Numbered from the stretch's first letter, positions 42,041-51,351 are shown. The stretch is DNA of 64,000 bases from Oceanobacter kriegii DSM 6294 (GCF_000422845.1 NZ_AUGV01000016.1:1-64000); one strand, 5' to 3'. The notes: a model not told the origin generated them from the letters alone. Numbers and translations: made by a program.

Positions 42041-43263
42041 TGCCTGTTTATCTGTATCGCGGTAAAGACAGCGAGGGGCGGCCGGTACAAGGTCAGATGG
42101 TGTCGCAGGACCAGGGCACTGCCTCCCGTGTGTTGCAGCGTCAGGGCGTGATGCTGTTGGGGCTGGAAGAGAAACAAAAAGACGCCAAAGCCAGCGGCGA
42201 CAGTCGGGATCTGTTCAAACGCCGTAACATCAAAATGGACGAAAAGATTTTGATGACCCGCCAGCTATACGCGCTGACGCGATCTGGTGTGCCGATCATA
42301 CGCGCGCTGACGGGCTTGTCGGAGTCATCCCCCAACCCTGAAATCAAGCGGGTGTTAGGGGAAATGGCCCGCACGCTGACAGCCGGTGGCGACCTCACCA
42401 CGGCATTCCGGCAGCATCCGAAGGTGTTCTCGCCCATTTACATCAGCATGGTGCAAGTGGGCGAAACAACCGGACGGCTGTCAGAGGCCTTGCAAGCATT
42501 GATCAATCACCTGGAAATGGAACGTGAAACCATCCGACGGGTATCCACCGCCATGCGCTACCCGACCCTGGTGATTTTTTCTATGGTGGCCGCCATGACC
42601 ATCGTCACCCTGTATGTGATACCGAACTTTGCTCCGGTGTTTGCCAGCATGGATGCCGAACTGCCGTGGGCAACCCGAGCGCTGATGGCGACCTCTGAAT
42701 TTGCGGTAAACAACGGTGCAGGGATTGCCGTTGCCCTGATAGTGGCTGGCTTGCTGCTCTGGAAATACATCCAGACGCCGGGCGGTGGACTGCAATGGGA
42801 TCGCCTGAAACTGCGCCTGCCGGTGTTTGGCTCCCTGTTCGAGCGGATTGCCCTTGGACGCTTTTCCCGCTCGTTGTCGATGATGATCGACGCTGGGGTT
42901 CCCATCCTCAGAAGCCTCGCCATCGTATCCGACACCGTGGGTAACAAGTACATTGGCGCTGCCGTCCGGCGTATGCAAACCGGCGTCGAGAGGGGAGAAC
43001 GACTGACCCAAACCGCCGCTAACACAGGGCTGTTCACACCGCTGGTGTTGCAAATGATGTCGGTGGGGGAAGAAACCGGCTCCATCGACCGGCTGATGAA
43101 CGACGTTGCTGATTTCTATGAAGAAGAAGTCGACTACGAACTGAAATTCCTCGCCGACGCCATCGAACCCCTGATGCTTGGATTTATGGCCGTACTGGTC
43201 CTGATACTGGCACTGGGCGTCTTCCTGCCAATCTGGGAACTCGGCGCCGCCGCACGGGGTTAA
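42040..43263 (+). CDS. mshG: MSHA inner-membrane platform protein MshG
   Basis: 407 aa GspF/PilC-family polytopic protein that couples MshE to pilin insertion. VYLYRGKDSEGRPVQGQMVS, LMTRQLYALTRSGVPIIRAL, VGETTGRLSEALQALINHLE, TLVIFSMVAAMTIVTLYVIP, and the duplicated domain with MMIDAGVPILRSLAIVSDTV and GEETGSIDRLMNDVADFYEE; terminal helix ends LALGVFLPIWELG. Ends the first block of msh genes. Confidence 0.95.
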   Translation: MPVYLYRGKDSEGRPVQGQMVSQDQGTASRVLQRQGVMLLGLEEKQKDAKASGDSRDLFKRRNIKMDEKILMTRQLYALTRSGVPIIRALTGLSESSPNPEIKRVLGEMARTLTAGGDLTTAFRQHPKVFSPIYISMVQVGETTGRLSEALQALINHLEMERETIRRVSTAMRYPTLVIFSMVAAMTIVTLYVIPNFAPVFASMDAELPWATRALMATSEFAVNNGAGIAVALIVAGLLLWKYIQTPGGGLQWDRLKLRLPVFGSLFERIALGRFSRSLSMMIDAGVPILRSLAIVSDTVGNKYIGAAVRRMQTGVERGERLTQTAANTGLFTPLVLQMMSVGEETGSIDRLMNDVADFYEEEVDYELKFLADAIEPLMLGFMAVLVLILALGVFLPIWELGAAARG

Positions 43264-43353
43264 GTGTTTCACCTAACAACGTAGGTACAGCCTGGCTTAC
43301 TCGTTCATGTAGGTCAGATAAAGACGCGTAGCGGCTGCCATCTGACGTCACCA

Positions 43354-43523
43354 TGTTGGATGGCACTCGCTGCGCTCGCTTATCCCACCTACGTTTCCCC
43401 CACGCCTTGTAGAATCCGGGAGCGCGGGCGGCTCGCCCGCTAACCGATACAGCCCACTTCGTAGGAGCAGGCTTGCATGCGAATGATCCGACAGGGAGAA
43501 GCGGTGCGCAGCGCGCACCCTAC
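43354..43523. repeat. Cluster of GTAG-type palindromes
   Basis: Within the 300-bp mshG-bdhA gap. A long unit at 43354-43392 ends in CCTAC on this strand and contains CACTCGCTGCGCTCG; it nearly repeats at 51205-51243. GTAGGAGCAGGCTTGCATGC at 43461-43484 nearly repeats at 51117-51140. GGTGCGCAGCGCGCACCCTAC is at 43503-43523. The remaining sequence of the gap holds nothing else. Confidence 0.7.
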
Positions 43524-43538
43524 ATGGTGCTAGATTCG

Positions 43539-43566
43539 CCGACTCCCGACTCCCGACCTCAGCTCA
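43539..43566. repeat. Heptamers before the 3' end of bdhA
   Basis: CCGACTC/CCGACTC/CCGACCT then CAGCTCA, single-armed, running into the last codon of the dehydrogenase gene. Confidence 0.6.
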
Positions 43567-44331
43567 ACGAGCCACCCAGCCGCCGTCGAGCACCATGGTT
43601 TGGCCAGTGATGTTCTTCGCTGCCGGGCTGGCCAAAAATGCCACGGTTTCGGCAATTTCGCTGATATCAATAAACTGCTTTTTCGGCATCGGTTCCAACA
43701 TGATCTTGTTGATCACGTCTTCTTCAGAAATGCCGTTTTCCTTGGCTTGGTTGGCAATCTGCTTTTCCACCAGCGGCGTTTTCACATACGACGGGCAGAT
43801 GGTGTTGATGGTGATGTCGGTATCGCCGGTTTCCAATGCCACAGTTTTGGCAAAGCCAATCAAGCCGTGCTTAGCGGCGACATAGGCGGATTTATACGGC
43901 GACGCCACCAGGCTGTGGATCGAACCAATATTGATAATGCGGCCGTAGCCCCCTTCACGCATCGATGGCAGCAGAGCGCGGGTCAGCATCGCAGGCCCCA
44001 CCAGCATTACATCAATCAGCAGTTTCCAGCGGTCGGCGGGGAAGTCTTCCAGTTTCGATACGTATTGCAGGCCGGCGTTATTGACCACCACATTGACCGG
44101 ATCGTCGGCCAGTTTGGCCGCCATGGCGTCAATGGCGTTGACGTCGGATATATCGGCGGCGACGCCGTTGGCATCAATGCCTTGCTCTTTCAATGAGCTG
44201 ACCGCGCTATCAATGGCTTCCTGAGATATATCCGACACCATAATGCGAGCGCCCTGTTTGCCCAGGGTTTCCGCAATACCAAGACCGATACCGCTGGCCC
44301 CACCTGTAACAAGAATATGCAGATTGTTCAT
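43564..44331 (-). CDS. bdhA: 3-hydroxybutyrate dehydrogenase (SDR)
   Basis: 255 aa short-chain dehydrogenase that interconverts 3-hydroxybutyrate and acetoacetate with NAD. TGGASGIGLGIAETLG is the cofactor site, NNAGLQYV the second motif, and the active site SIHSLVASPYKSAYVAAKHG gives Ser, Tyr and Lys. NTICPSYVKTPLVEKQI and EPMPKKQF are typical of bacterial BDH rather than other SDRs. AGGAGG precedes the ATG. It sits on the opposite strand between the msh assembly genes and pilin genes, an unusual place. Confidence 0.9.
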   Translation of the reverse strand: MNNLHILVTGGASGIGLGIAETLGKQGARIMVSDISQEAIDSAVSSLKEQGIDANGVAADISDVNAIDAMAAKLADDPVNVVVNNAGLQYVSKLEDFPADRWKLLIDVMLVGPAMLTRALLPSMREGGYGRIINIGSIHSLVASPYKSAYVAAKHGLIGFAKTVALETGDTDITINTICPSYVKTPLVEKQIANQAKENGISEEDVINKIMLEPMPKKQFIDISEIAETVAFLASPAAKNITGQTMVLDGGWVAR

Positions 44332-44759
44332 TTTTCAGCCTCCTATGGCAGTGATCTGACTATAGCAAGGTGATTCGGCCGTCGTTATCGACTTTGGGTG
44401 AAGAGTGTCGACATGGTCGCCGTTGCTGTGGGGTAGAGAGTTCTTCGAGCGGAATGGTTCAGACAACACTCTGTGTCATGGGGCTTGGGTTGGGCGCGGC
44501 TCAGGTATCGGCCAGGGTTTCGGTGTCGATGTCGACGGGAATTGATCTTCTAAACCAATAACTTGCGTCAAATATCAGCCGTTTTGGCGGGCTCTGTAGA
44601 CTTTCTGTGAATTTTAGTAATAAGCCGGGCAGAGGCATGCCGGTGGTCTATGTTTAAGAGACATTGATTAACGGTTACAAACCTAACGGTTACCTCGCAA
44701 ATGCTGGGTGCTCGGCACGGTGAGTGACCCCACCACCAGGTGTTTTTCAGGAGTTGGAT
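44332..44759. promoter_or_regulatory. bdhA-mshA intergenic region with direct repeat
   Basis: 428 bases with no gene. It must contain the start signals of bdhA (minus) and of mshA (plus). A direct repeat TAACGGTTAC occurs at 44669-44678 and 44684-44693, 15 bases apart, about 70-90 bases before the mshA start. It could be a regulator site. No clear sigma-54 box was seen. Confidence 0.4.
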
Positions 44760-45179
44760 ATGAAACGTAATTCTGGCTTTACCCTGATCGAATTGATCAT
44801 GGTGATTGTGATTCTCGGGGTCTTGTCTGCGTTTGCTCTGCCGCGTTTTGCGGACTTGAGTGGCGATGCAGAGCAGGCCAGTGCTGAGGCGTTGGCAGGT
44901 TCCCTGCGCTCCGCTGCAAACATTGCTCATGCGACCTTCCTGTCCGGTGGTAGCACTACGCCGATCACGCTGGAAGGAAACAGCATCACCATTGTCAACG
45001 GCTACCCGGATTACCTGACCATCGAAGATGCCATTACCGCAGATGGTTACGGTAATGCGAACGAGGTTGAAGTGTCGGGCGGTCAATCTACCGCTGACTG
45101 GACCGTGGGTGACTGTACTGTGACCTACACCGAAGCCGCGGCTGGCTCAACGCCAACGGTTGCGGTTACTGGCTGCTAA
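44760..45179 (+). CDS. mshA: Major MSHA-type prepilin (MshA-like)
   Basis: 139 aa type IV prepilin. Short basic leader MKRNSG, then the cleavage site and methylated Phe of FTLIELIMVIVILGVLSAFALPRFADL with the Glu at position 5. The long helix is followed by a beta region and a C-terminal disulfide loop (Cys in VGDCTVTY and the final Cys). AGGAG lies 7 bases before the ATG. It heads the pilin block mshA-C-D-O-P-Q. The number of residues after the helix is short compared with most MshA. Confidence 0.85.
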   Translation: MKRNSGFTLIELIMVIVILGVLSAFALPRFADLSGDAEQASAEALAGSLRSAANIAHATFLSGGSTTPITLEGNSITIVNGYPDYLTIEDAITADGYGNANEVEVSGGQSTADWTVGDCTVTYTEAAAGSTPTVAVTGC

Positions 45180-45188
45180 CGGCTTGCC

Positions 45189-45665
45189 ATGAAGCAAAAA
45201 CCGAAAGGATTCACACTGGTTGAACTGGTCATGGTGCTGGTGCTGGTGGGAATCCTTTCGTCGTTCGCGGCCAGTCTGTTTGCCACCCGCGACAATTATG
45301 ATCAGCGCATAGTCGCTGATTTTGTGGTTTCAGCGGTGCGTCAGGCCCAGCAAACGGCGTTGGCGCGCTCAACCGACAACGTCGCCCAATTGCAGCTCAG
45401 CAACAGTGGCTCTGAATGGTTGGGCCGGATTTCCGCACAAGGAGGCACAGTGCACACTCAGTCAATGGATCGGCATACCTTTTCCTTGCATGGCGGCACT
45501 GATATGGCAGCCGCCTGCTCATCTTTGCCAAGCCTGCCTTTGCAAATAGGCTTCGATGGCGATGGTGGCCTGACATCCGGCCAAAATTACCGCATCTGTG
45601 TGCCTTCCCGGTTGGAGGTGTGTGTCAGCGCTTCTGGTTACGCCTATGTTGGCAGCTGCCTCTAA
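45189..45665 (+). CDS. mshC: Minor prepilin MshC
   Basis: 158 aa prepilin with leader MKQKPKG and FTLVELVMVLVLVGILSSFA. The body (IVADFVVSAVRQAQQTALAR, ISAQGGTVHTQ, ICVPSRLEVCVSASGYAYVG) matches MshC with a GspH-like head. It begins 9 bp after mshA and overlaps the mshD start. Confidence 0.85.
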   Translation: MKQKPKGFTLVELVMVLVLVGILSSFAASLFATRDNYDQRIVADFVVSAVRQAQQTALARSTDNVAQLQLSNSGSEWLGRISAQGGTVHTQSMDRHTFSLHGGTDMAAACSSLPSLPLQIGFDGDGGLTSGQNYRICVPSRLEVCVSASGYAYVGSCL

Positions 45666-46173
45666 CAAGCGTTCAAACCGTCTCGGGCGATTAACCGCCG
45701 GGGGCTTCAGTCTGGTTGAAACCGTGATCACCATTATGGTGATTGCCGTTGCCCTGACGGCGGTGACCAGCAGCATGGACCTGTCGGTCCGGCGCGGCGC
45801 CGATCCGTTGTGGCAAGCCCGTGCTGTGCAAATGATGCAATCCTACTTCGATGACATATTGGCGTTACGCTTTCAGGACGAAACCCCACCGGGTGGTGGT
45901 GCGGTCGGCAGCTGCACGGTTGCCGGGCCGGAAGCGGGGGAGTCGGGTCGCGGCGACTACGATGACGTTGACGACTACGACGGTCTGGTAGAGCAGGGAC
46001 AGTTTCTGGATACCGGCGCAGGCCCGGGTTCCCAGTATCAAATCTCTGTTTCGGTTCAGTGCCTGTCTGTCACTGTGGGGTCGACCAATGGCTTCACCAA
46101 GGTGATCAGCATCACCATGACGGGCAGCGTCGGCGAGACGCTGGTGATGTCGGCCATGCGGGGGGATTTCTGA
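45646..46173 (+). CDS. mshD: Minor prepilin MshD
   Basis: About 175 aa from the ATG at 45646 inside the mshC end. Longer leader (LAAASNKRSNRLGRLTAGG) then FSLVETVITIMVIAVALTAV. The region LWQARAVQMMQSYFDDILAL is the standard MshD feature. An acidic segment (GRGDYDDVDDYDGLVEQGQF) follows. Weak ribosome site; translation is probably coupled to mshC. Confidence 0.82.
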   Translation: MLAAASNKRSNRLGRLTAGGFSLVETVITIMVIAVALTAVTSSMDLSVRRGADPLWQARAVQMMQSYFDDILALRFQDETPPGGGAVGSCTVAGPEAGESGRGDYDDVDDYDGLVEQGQFLDTGAGPGSQYQISVSVQCLSVTVGSTNGFTKVISITMTGSVGETLVMSAMRGDF

Positions 46174-47015
46174 TGACAGCCCAACCGCGCATTGTGACCG
46201 CTCAAAGGGGCTTCACCCTGATCGAGATGATCATGGTGATTGTGATCCTCGGCATCATCAGTTTGATCAGCATGCGATTCGTCGGCTTGTATGTGCAAGG
46301 ATGGGTCGACACCGGTGCCCGGGCGACCTTGTCGAGTGCGGCATATGTTGCCAGTGAGCAGATGTCGCGGGATATTCGCCGCGCTTTGCCCAACAGCGTG
46401 CGGGCTTTCAATGACGGCGGCAATGCCTGCCTGGAGCTGGTGCCGATTCGGGCCATGGCGGATTATTTATCGTTGCCAGTGGGCGAGTCTTCAACCGAAG
46501 CCGACGTCGTGGTGGTGCAAGGCATGGGCGTGGGCGACTCGGCGTATGTCGCCGTGTACCCAACATCCATTGCAGCGGTGTACGGCGCATCTGGCAGTGG
46601 ACCTTCAGTGTCGGACGCCACCGCAGTGCTTGGTGCGGTCAGCAACAATACCCAAACATTGACGTTCTCCTCGCTGGAATCCTTTCCCTATCACTCGCCT
46701 GCTCGGCGACTGTATTTGGTCGATACCCCCATCGCCTGGTGCGAAGACGGTGCCGGCAGGCTGTGGCGATACGCCAATTACGGCTTTGCTTTGAACAGTG
46801 CGGCGTTGTTGCCCACCACCGATGCCAGCTTGCTGGTCGACAACCTGCTGCCCGGTTCCTTACGGTTTGAAGTAGCCGCCGCACAGTTACAGCGCAACGC
46901 CATTGTGCACCTGGAGTTTCGTACCTTGCGTGCGCGCCGGGACGGTAATACCGATGGTAACGGTGGCGAGCAAATGATCATCAACAGGGAGGTGCAACTG
47001 CTCAATGTGCCCTGA
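46173..47015 (+). CDS. mshO: Minor prepilin MshO
   Basis: 280 aa, start overlaps the mshD stop (TGATG). Leader MTAQPRIVTAQRG then FTLIEMIMVIVILGIISLIS. Typical MshO parts: SEQMSRDIRRALPNSVRAF, LYLVDTPIAWCEDGAGRLWR and DNLLPGSLRFEV. The large globular head fits a tip/initiator pseudopilin. Confidence 0.88.
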   Translation: MTAQPRIVTAQRGFTLIEMIMVIVILGIISLISMRFVGLYVQGWVDTGARATLSSAAYVASEQMSRDIRRALPNSVRAFNDGGNACLELVPIRAMADYLSLPVGESSTEADVVVVQGMGVGDSAYVAVYPTSIAAVYGASGSGPSVSDATAVLGAVSNNTQTLTFSSLESFPYHSPARRLYLVDTPIAWCEDGAGRLWRYANYGFALNSAALLPTTDASLLVDNLLPGSLRFEVAAAQLQRNAIVHLEFRTLRARRDGNTDGNGGEQMIINREVQLLNVP

Positions 47016-47475
47016 CCTGAAGCGACTCATATACGCAAACAAACGCGTTACCAGACACGTAGCCAAGCCCTCAAGAATACCCGGTAAACCGAGGGCTTTG
47101 GCTCGCCAGCAAGGCATGGGTCTGCCGATGGCGTTGTTTATTATCCTGATTCTTAGCATCGTCGGGTTGGCCGTAAATCGACTGGCCGACACCAGCAGCC
47201 AGAACTACAGCAGCAACATTGCCGCCCAGCAGGCCTACTTGATGGCGTACAGCGCGATCCAACAACAGCTGGTTGATACATTGGCGGCGGACACCTGTCA
47301 GTGTGCAGCGGCCAATACTACGGTGACCTGGGCGGTGGCGGGTTTGAACAGCTGTCAGGCGGTGGTCAGTTGCTCCAGCTTTGTTGCCGAAGGGCAAACC
47401 TATTGCGATCTCAGCAGTGCTGCCAGCTGTGATGGGGGGAATGGCACACGGACGCTGGAGGTAAGGGTGAAATGA
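47005..47475 (+). CDS. mshP: MSHA biogenesis protein MshP
   Basis: 156 aa, starts inside the last codons of mshO. A 36-residue basic leader, then GMGLPMALFIILILSIVGLA, the PilX-like hydrophobic segment that lacks the Glu at position 5. The C-terminal half has many Cys (DTCQCAA, LNSCQAVVSC, TYCDLSSAASCD) that could form disulfides. Overlaps mshQ (ATGA). Confidence 0.82.
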   Translation: MCPDLKRLIYANKRVTRHVAKPSRIPGKPRALARQQGMGLPMALFIILILSIVGLAVNRLADTSSQNYSSNIAAQQAYLMAYSAIQQQLVDTLAADTCQCAAANTTVTWAVAGLNSCQAVVSCSSFVAEGQTYCDLSSAASCDGGNGTRTLEVRVK

Positions 47476-50400
47476 TACGAACGTACCTGCAATGGCTGGC
47501 GGTTGCCTGCCTGATGGTTGTTTCTCCGCTGGCAACAGCGGGTTTGGTGGCGCTGTATCATTTGGATAATGATGCCTACACGGCCACCACCGGCGAGGTG
47601 ATTGATAGCCAATCAGGCATGAACGGTACTGCCAGAAACGGCGTAACAGCCGGTGACGGTGACCGGGTGTTGGAGGGCGACCCGGGTACCTGTCGGTATG
47701 CCAGTTTCAATGGCAGTGGTGGCTACATAGAAGTGCCTCATGATGAGCGCATGAGCTTTAGGGAAGAGTTTTCCATCGGCGTGTGGGTACGCCCTACTGC
47801 CTACAATGCCGACCTGGCCTCTATTCTGTCGAAGGACACCAACTACGAATTCCACCTTGATCGTGATGGTCGGGTGTACTGGTGGTGGATGTTCGACGCA
47901 TTCACCTCCAATTCTGTGGTACCGCTGAATACCTGGACCCATATCACCATTACCTACACACGCGGTCGTCAGCGTATTTATCTGAACGGCGTGCTGGATC
48001 AAACAAGGGCTTACAACGGTGATCTGCAAACCAATACCGATGTGTTTCAGATTGGTTTCGACTTTATCAATGGACGTGAATTTCGTGGCGATATCGACGA
48101 AGTGGCGATGTACAACCACGAAGTCAGCGCCAGCGAAATCAGCGCATTGATGGAGCTAACCCACCCCTGTAGCACCAGCAACAGCAGCTTCACCTGTTCG
48201 ACCGTGTTCTCTGGCGCCGCTGCCAGCCATACCGGCGGGCAGATCAGTTTTGGTTACAACAGCTATTTGGATAACAACCCGACCACGACTCTGGAGGCGG
48301 GCTCGGTTGCGAGTAATTCCAGCTCGGTAACGCCAACCTGCTTAACTGCGGACTGTGTGGCGTCTGGTTCCGCTGCGGGTGGATTGGAGCAACCGGTGTT
48401 TGTCAGCAGTGCCAGCACCCAGGATTTATATGTTTTTCCGGGGGATCCGGGTAACTACCAGTTAAACGCGACGACCGATGAATATCGGGATTTGACCATC
48501 CGAAGCGCTCAGAATGGCCGTCGTTACACACTTCGTATTCGGGATACTTTCAGTGCCTACTCCTTTCGCAATGTGTCGATTGAGTTTGGCGGTATCTTGT
48601 ACTTACCGCCCGGGGATTTCTATTTTGAGTCCCTGTCGATGGGGCGCTTTTCGCAAATTCAACTTACGGGTACAGGAACCACCCGGTTATACGTCAGAAA
48701 TGGAATAACCATGGGACGTGACGTATATCTCAATGCCAATGGGCTGGGCAGCTTTGGTGATGCAAGCCAGTTGATTATTTACTCTTACGGCAACGTGACT
48801 ACCGACAGCGCTGCATCTATTTCCGGCTTGGTTTATGCAGAAAACGACGCAAGTTTTGGATTTGGTTCCACCATCAACGGTGCCGTCAACGCTGCCAATG
48901 TGACCCTTTCTGGCGGCAGTAACGACGTACAAAACTACATTCGTTACGACCCGGATGCAGCCGAAAATGCCGATTACTCGGGCATCTGTATTGGTAGCTG
49001 TGATTTCGGCAGTTTCAGTATCACCCAGCCAGCTTATGCGCTTGCCTGTTCGTTCAGCCTTGGCGAAGTCTCCATTCAGGCGATGTGCTCTGACGGCAGC
49101 ACGGTTAAGGACGACTATACCGGCACTTTTGACCTGACCTCAAGCGAGAACGCCAACTCCCTGTTTTACGATGCCGCCAGTGGTGGCAGCCAGATCACCA
49201 GCGTCACCATGTCGGAAGCCGATGCCGGTGAAACCACGGTGTACCTGTTTCATCAAAACGAAAACCCGGACCTTCAGATCACGGCCACAGATCGTGACAG
49301 TGGCATTGGCTCAACAGCGGCGGCGGGCACCGATGTACGCACCGAGGGTTTTGCTTTGCTGACGGCCCCGACTGACTTTGTGTGTGGCGCAACCACCAAC
49401 ATGCAGCTGGTGGCCATTGGTGACGATGAATCCGGTGCGGCCTGCCAGCAGCTGACCGGTTTCACCGGCAGCAAAGGCATGAAAGCCTGGTTCAACGCCA
49501 ACCTGTATCAGCCTCCAGCGGCGGCCAGCACCACCACGGTCTCAACACCGCTGGTGCTCAACGGCACGGCCATTCTCGATCAGGCGCGGCCTGACAATAA
49601 CAATTTCAACCTGACCTTTACTGATGGCGTCGCCGACATCAACGTGGCCTATGCCAATGCGGCGGAGCTGCAAGCTATCCACCTGGTACACGATGACGCA
49701 CCGTACTCCGGCACACCGGATGCTGGTGCGGTGGGTATCGACGAGCTGACGCTCGCTACCTCTTCCATTGTTGCCAGGCCGGAGCAGATAGTGCTGAGCG
49801 TGGCCGCTGCCGCCGCCAGTTGCAGTAGTGCTGATGCCAGTTGCAGCCCCTTTGTCAGCGCCGGCTCCGGCTTTGATATGACGGCACAGGCCCAATGTAC
49901 CGGCGGCGGCATTGCCTCCGACTTTATTGGCACCATCAGCCTCGACAGCCTGCTGGTGGCTCCAGCAGATGGCGACAATGCCATTGTCGGTACGTCTTCC
50001 GTGGCTATTTCCAGCAATGGCTCGGTGGATTTCCAGCAGTCGGTCGACAACATTGGCGTGTATTCACTGACCGCCGATGCCAACTACTTTGGCACGGCTC
50101 TCAGCACCAATACGCTGGCCAACATCGGTCGTTTTTACCCGGATTACTTCGATATGCCGGTATCCACGCTCACTCAAAGTTGCTCGGGTGGTTTTACCTA
50201 TATGGATCAGTACGGCATCGATGTGTCGTACCGATTGGTGGCGCGCAACAGTGATGGTTACATCGTCACCAACTACGAAGGTGCGTTTGCCAGTGCCACG
50301 CGCTACTGGGAAGCGGAAGATTCGGACGATGGCATTGACCTGTCGTCCCGCATTGCCAGCAACAGCAGCGATGCGGGAACCTGGAGTGGCGGTGTGCAAA

Positions 50401-51023
50401 ACCGGGCAGAATCATTGACCTTCAGCCGCGCCAGCAGCCCGGATGGACCATACAACAACCTGTCGATTGCACTTGGCATCAACGACAACGATGGCGGCTT
50501 GAGCATACTGGATGGCATGGACATGAACCCGGCAACCACTGGCGACTGTATTGCCTCGGGTGCCTGTACCTCACAGCAGTTAGGGGAAGTCGATGTGCGC
50601 TACGGCGTCATGCGACTGGAAAGCGCCTTTGGACCAGAAACCGAAACCCTGCAACAGCAAGTGAACATGGTGTACTGGGACAGCGACGGCGGCCTGTGGC
50701 GTATAAACACCGACGACAACTGCACCGTGCTAACGGCCGATAGTGCAACGCTTACAGCATCCAACTGGAGCGGTAACCTCGACTCGGGTGACATCACCGC
50801 ATCGGTGGCACAACAAACCACCAACGGCACCGGCATCCTGCAATACTCTGCCCCGGGCGTCGGCAACGACGGCAGCGTGGAGTTCACCTACAACGTCCCC
50901 GATTGGCTGCGCGGCGAATGGGACGACGACGGCGACTACGCCGATACACCCACGTCAATTATCCAGTTTGGCCAATACCGCGGCCACGACCGCATCATCT
51001 ACTGGCGTGATCCAGTGCGGTAG
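47472..51023 (+). CDS. mshQ: MSHA pilus tip/adhesin-like protein MshQ
   Basis: 1183 aa, the largest gene here. Signal peptide (AVACLMVVSPLATA), a LamG/concanavalin-like domain at about residues 60-235 (SFNGSGGYIEVPHDERMSFR, TWTHITITYTRGRQRIYLNG, GDIDEVAMYNHEVSASEISA), a mid-region with a DUF-like beta-helix/choice of anchor (DLYVFPGDPGNYQLN, FGGILYLPPGDFYFE), and a long C-terminal region (FNANLYQPPAAAS, NIGRFYPDYFDM, DYADTPTSIIQFGQYRGHDRI) of the DUF6701 type found in MshQ. It likely sits at the pilus tip or cell surface and mediates attachment. Last gene of the locus; palindromes follow. Confidence 0.9.
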   Translation: MIRTYLQWLAVACLMVVSPLATAGLVALYHLDNDAYTATTGEVIDSQSGMNGTARNGVTAGDGDRVLEGDPGTCRYASFNGSGGYIEVPHDERMSFREEFSIGVWVRPTAYNADLASILSKDTNYEFHLDRDGRVYWWWMFDAFTSNSVVPLNTWTHITITYTRGRQRIYLNGVLDQTRAYNGDLQTNTDVFQIGFDFINGREFRGDIDEVAMYNHEVSASEISALMELTHPCSTSNSSFTCSTVFSGAAASHTGGQISFGYNSYLDNNPTTTLEAGSVASNSSSVTPTCLTADCVASGSAAGGLEQPVFVSSASTQDLYVFPGDPGNYQLNATTDEYRDLTIRSAQNGRRYTLRIRDTFSAYSFRNVSIEFGGILYLPPGDFYFESLSMGRFSQIQLTGTGTTRLYVRNGITMGRDVYLNANGLGSFGDASQLIIYSYGNVTTDSAASISGLVYAENDASFGFGSTINGAVNAANVTLSGGSNDVQNYIRYDPDAAENADYSGICIGSCDFGSFSITQPAYALACSFSLGEVSIQAMCSDGSTVKDDYTGTFDLTSSENANSLFYDAASGGSQITSVTMSEADAGETTVYLFHQNENPDLQITATDRDSGIGSTAAAGTDVRTEGFALLTAPTDFVCGATTNMQLVAIGDDESGAACQQLTGFTGSKGMKAWFNANLYQPPAAASTTTVSTPLVLNGTAILDQARPDNNNFNLTFTDGVADINVAYANAAELQAIHLVHDDAPYSGTPDAGAVGIDELTLATSSIVARPEQIVLSVAAAAASCSSADASCSPFVSAGSGFDMTAQAQCTGGGIASDFIGTISLDSLLVAPADGDNAIVGTSSVAISSNGSVDFQQSVDNIGVYSLTADANYFGTALSTNTLANIGRFYPDYFDMPVSTLTQSCSGGFTYMDQYGIDVSYRLVARNSDGYIVTNYEGAFASATRYWEAEDSDDGIDLSSRIASNSSDAGTWSGGVQNRAESLTFSRASSPDGPYNNLSIALGINDNDGGLSILDGMDMNPATTGDCIASGACTSQQLGEVDVRYGVMRLESAFGPETETLQQQVNMVYWDSDGGLWRINTDDNCTVLTADSATLTASNWSGNLDSGDITASVAQQTTNGTGILQYSAPGVGNDGSVEFTYNVPDWLRGEWDDDGDYADTPTSIIQFGQYRGHDRIIYWRDPVR

Positions 51024-51027
51024 CTGT

Positions 51028-51348
51028 CTAGGGGCGAGGCATGCTTGTGGAGGCATGTTTGTGGGAGGCAGCTTGCTGCCGATTGTGAATTAGCGGCCTG
51101 TCCGCAATGTCATTGCGTAGGAGCAGGCTTGCCTGCGAATGTTGGGCGGAGCCCAACCTACAAAAACGAATGAGCGTGGTGTTTGAAGTCATCTGGCACG
51201 GCCATGTTGGATAGCACTCGCTGCGCTCGTTTATCCCACCTACGGCTTACATAAACATCCGGCTTTGCCGGACGGATAGGGCATGCCCTATCCCTACAAA
51301 ATAACGCTAATTCGTTTATAAATTGTAGGGTCGAGGCATGCCTCGACC
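51028..51348. repeat. Cluster of GTAG-type and REP-like palindromes
   Basis: The whole mshQ-ntrC gap is made of these: GGGCGAGGCATGC and GTGGGAGGCAGCTTGCTGCC at 51028-51085; GTAGGAGCAGGCTTGCCTGC at 51117; GTTGGGCGGAGCCCAACCTAC at 51141-51161; the CACTCGCTGCGCTCG unit at 51205-51243; TCCGGCTTTGCCGGA and GATAGGGCATGCCCTATC at 51258-51297; GTAGGGTCGAGGCATGCC at 51325. No gene is present. Confidence 0.75.
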
Positions 51349-51351
51349 GGT

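Noticed and set aside
44370-44561. 63-aa ORF in the bdhA-mshA gap
   Set aside because: No ribosome site, no motif, odd composition.
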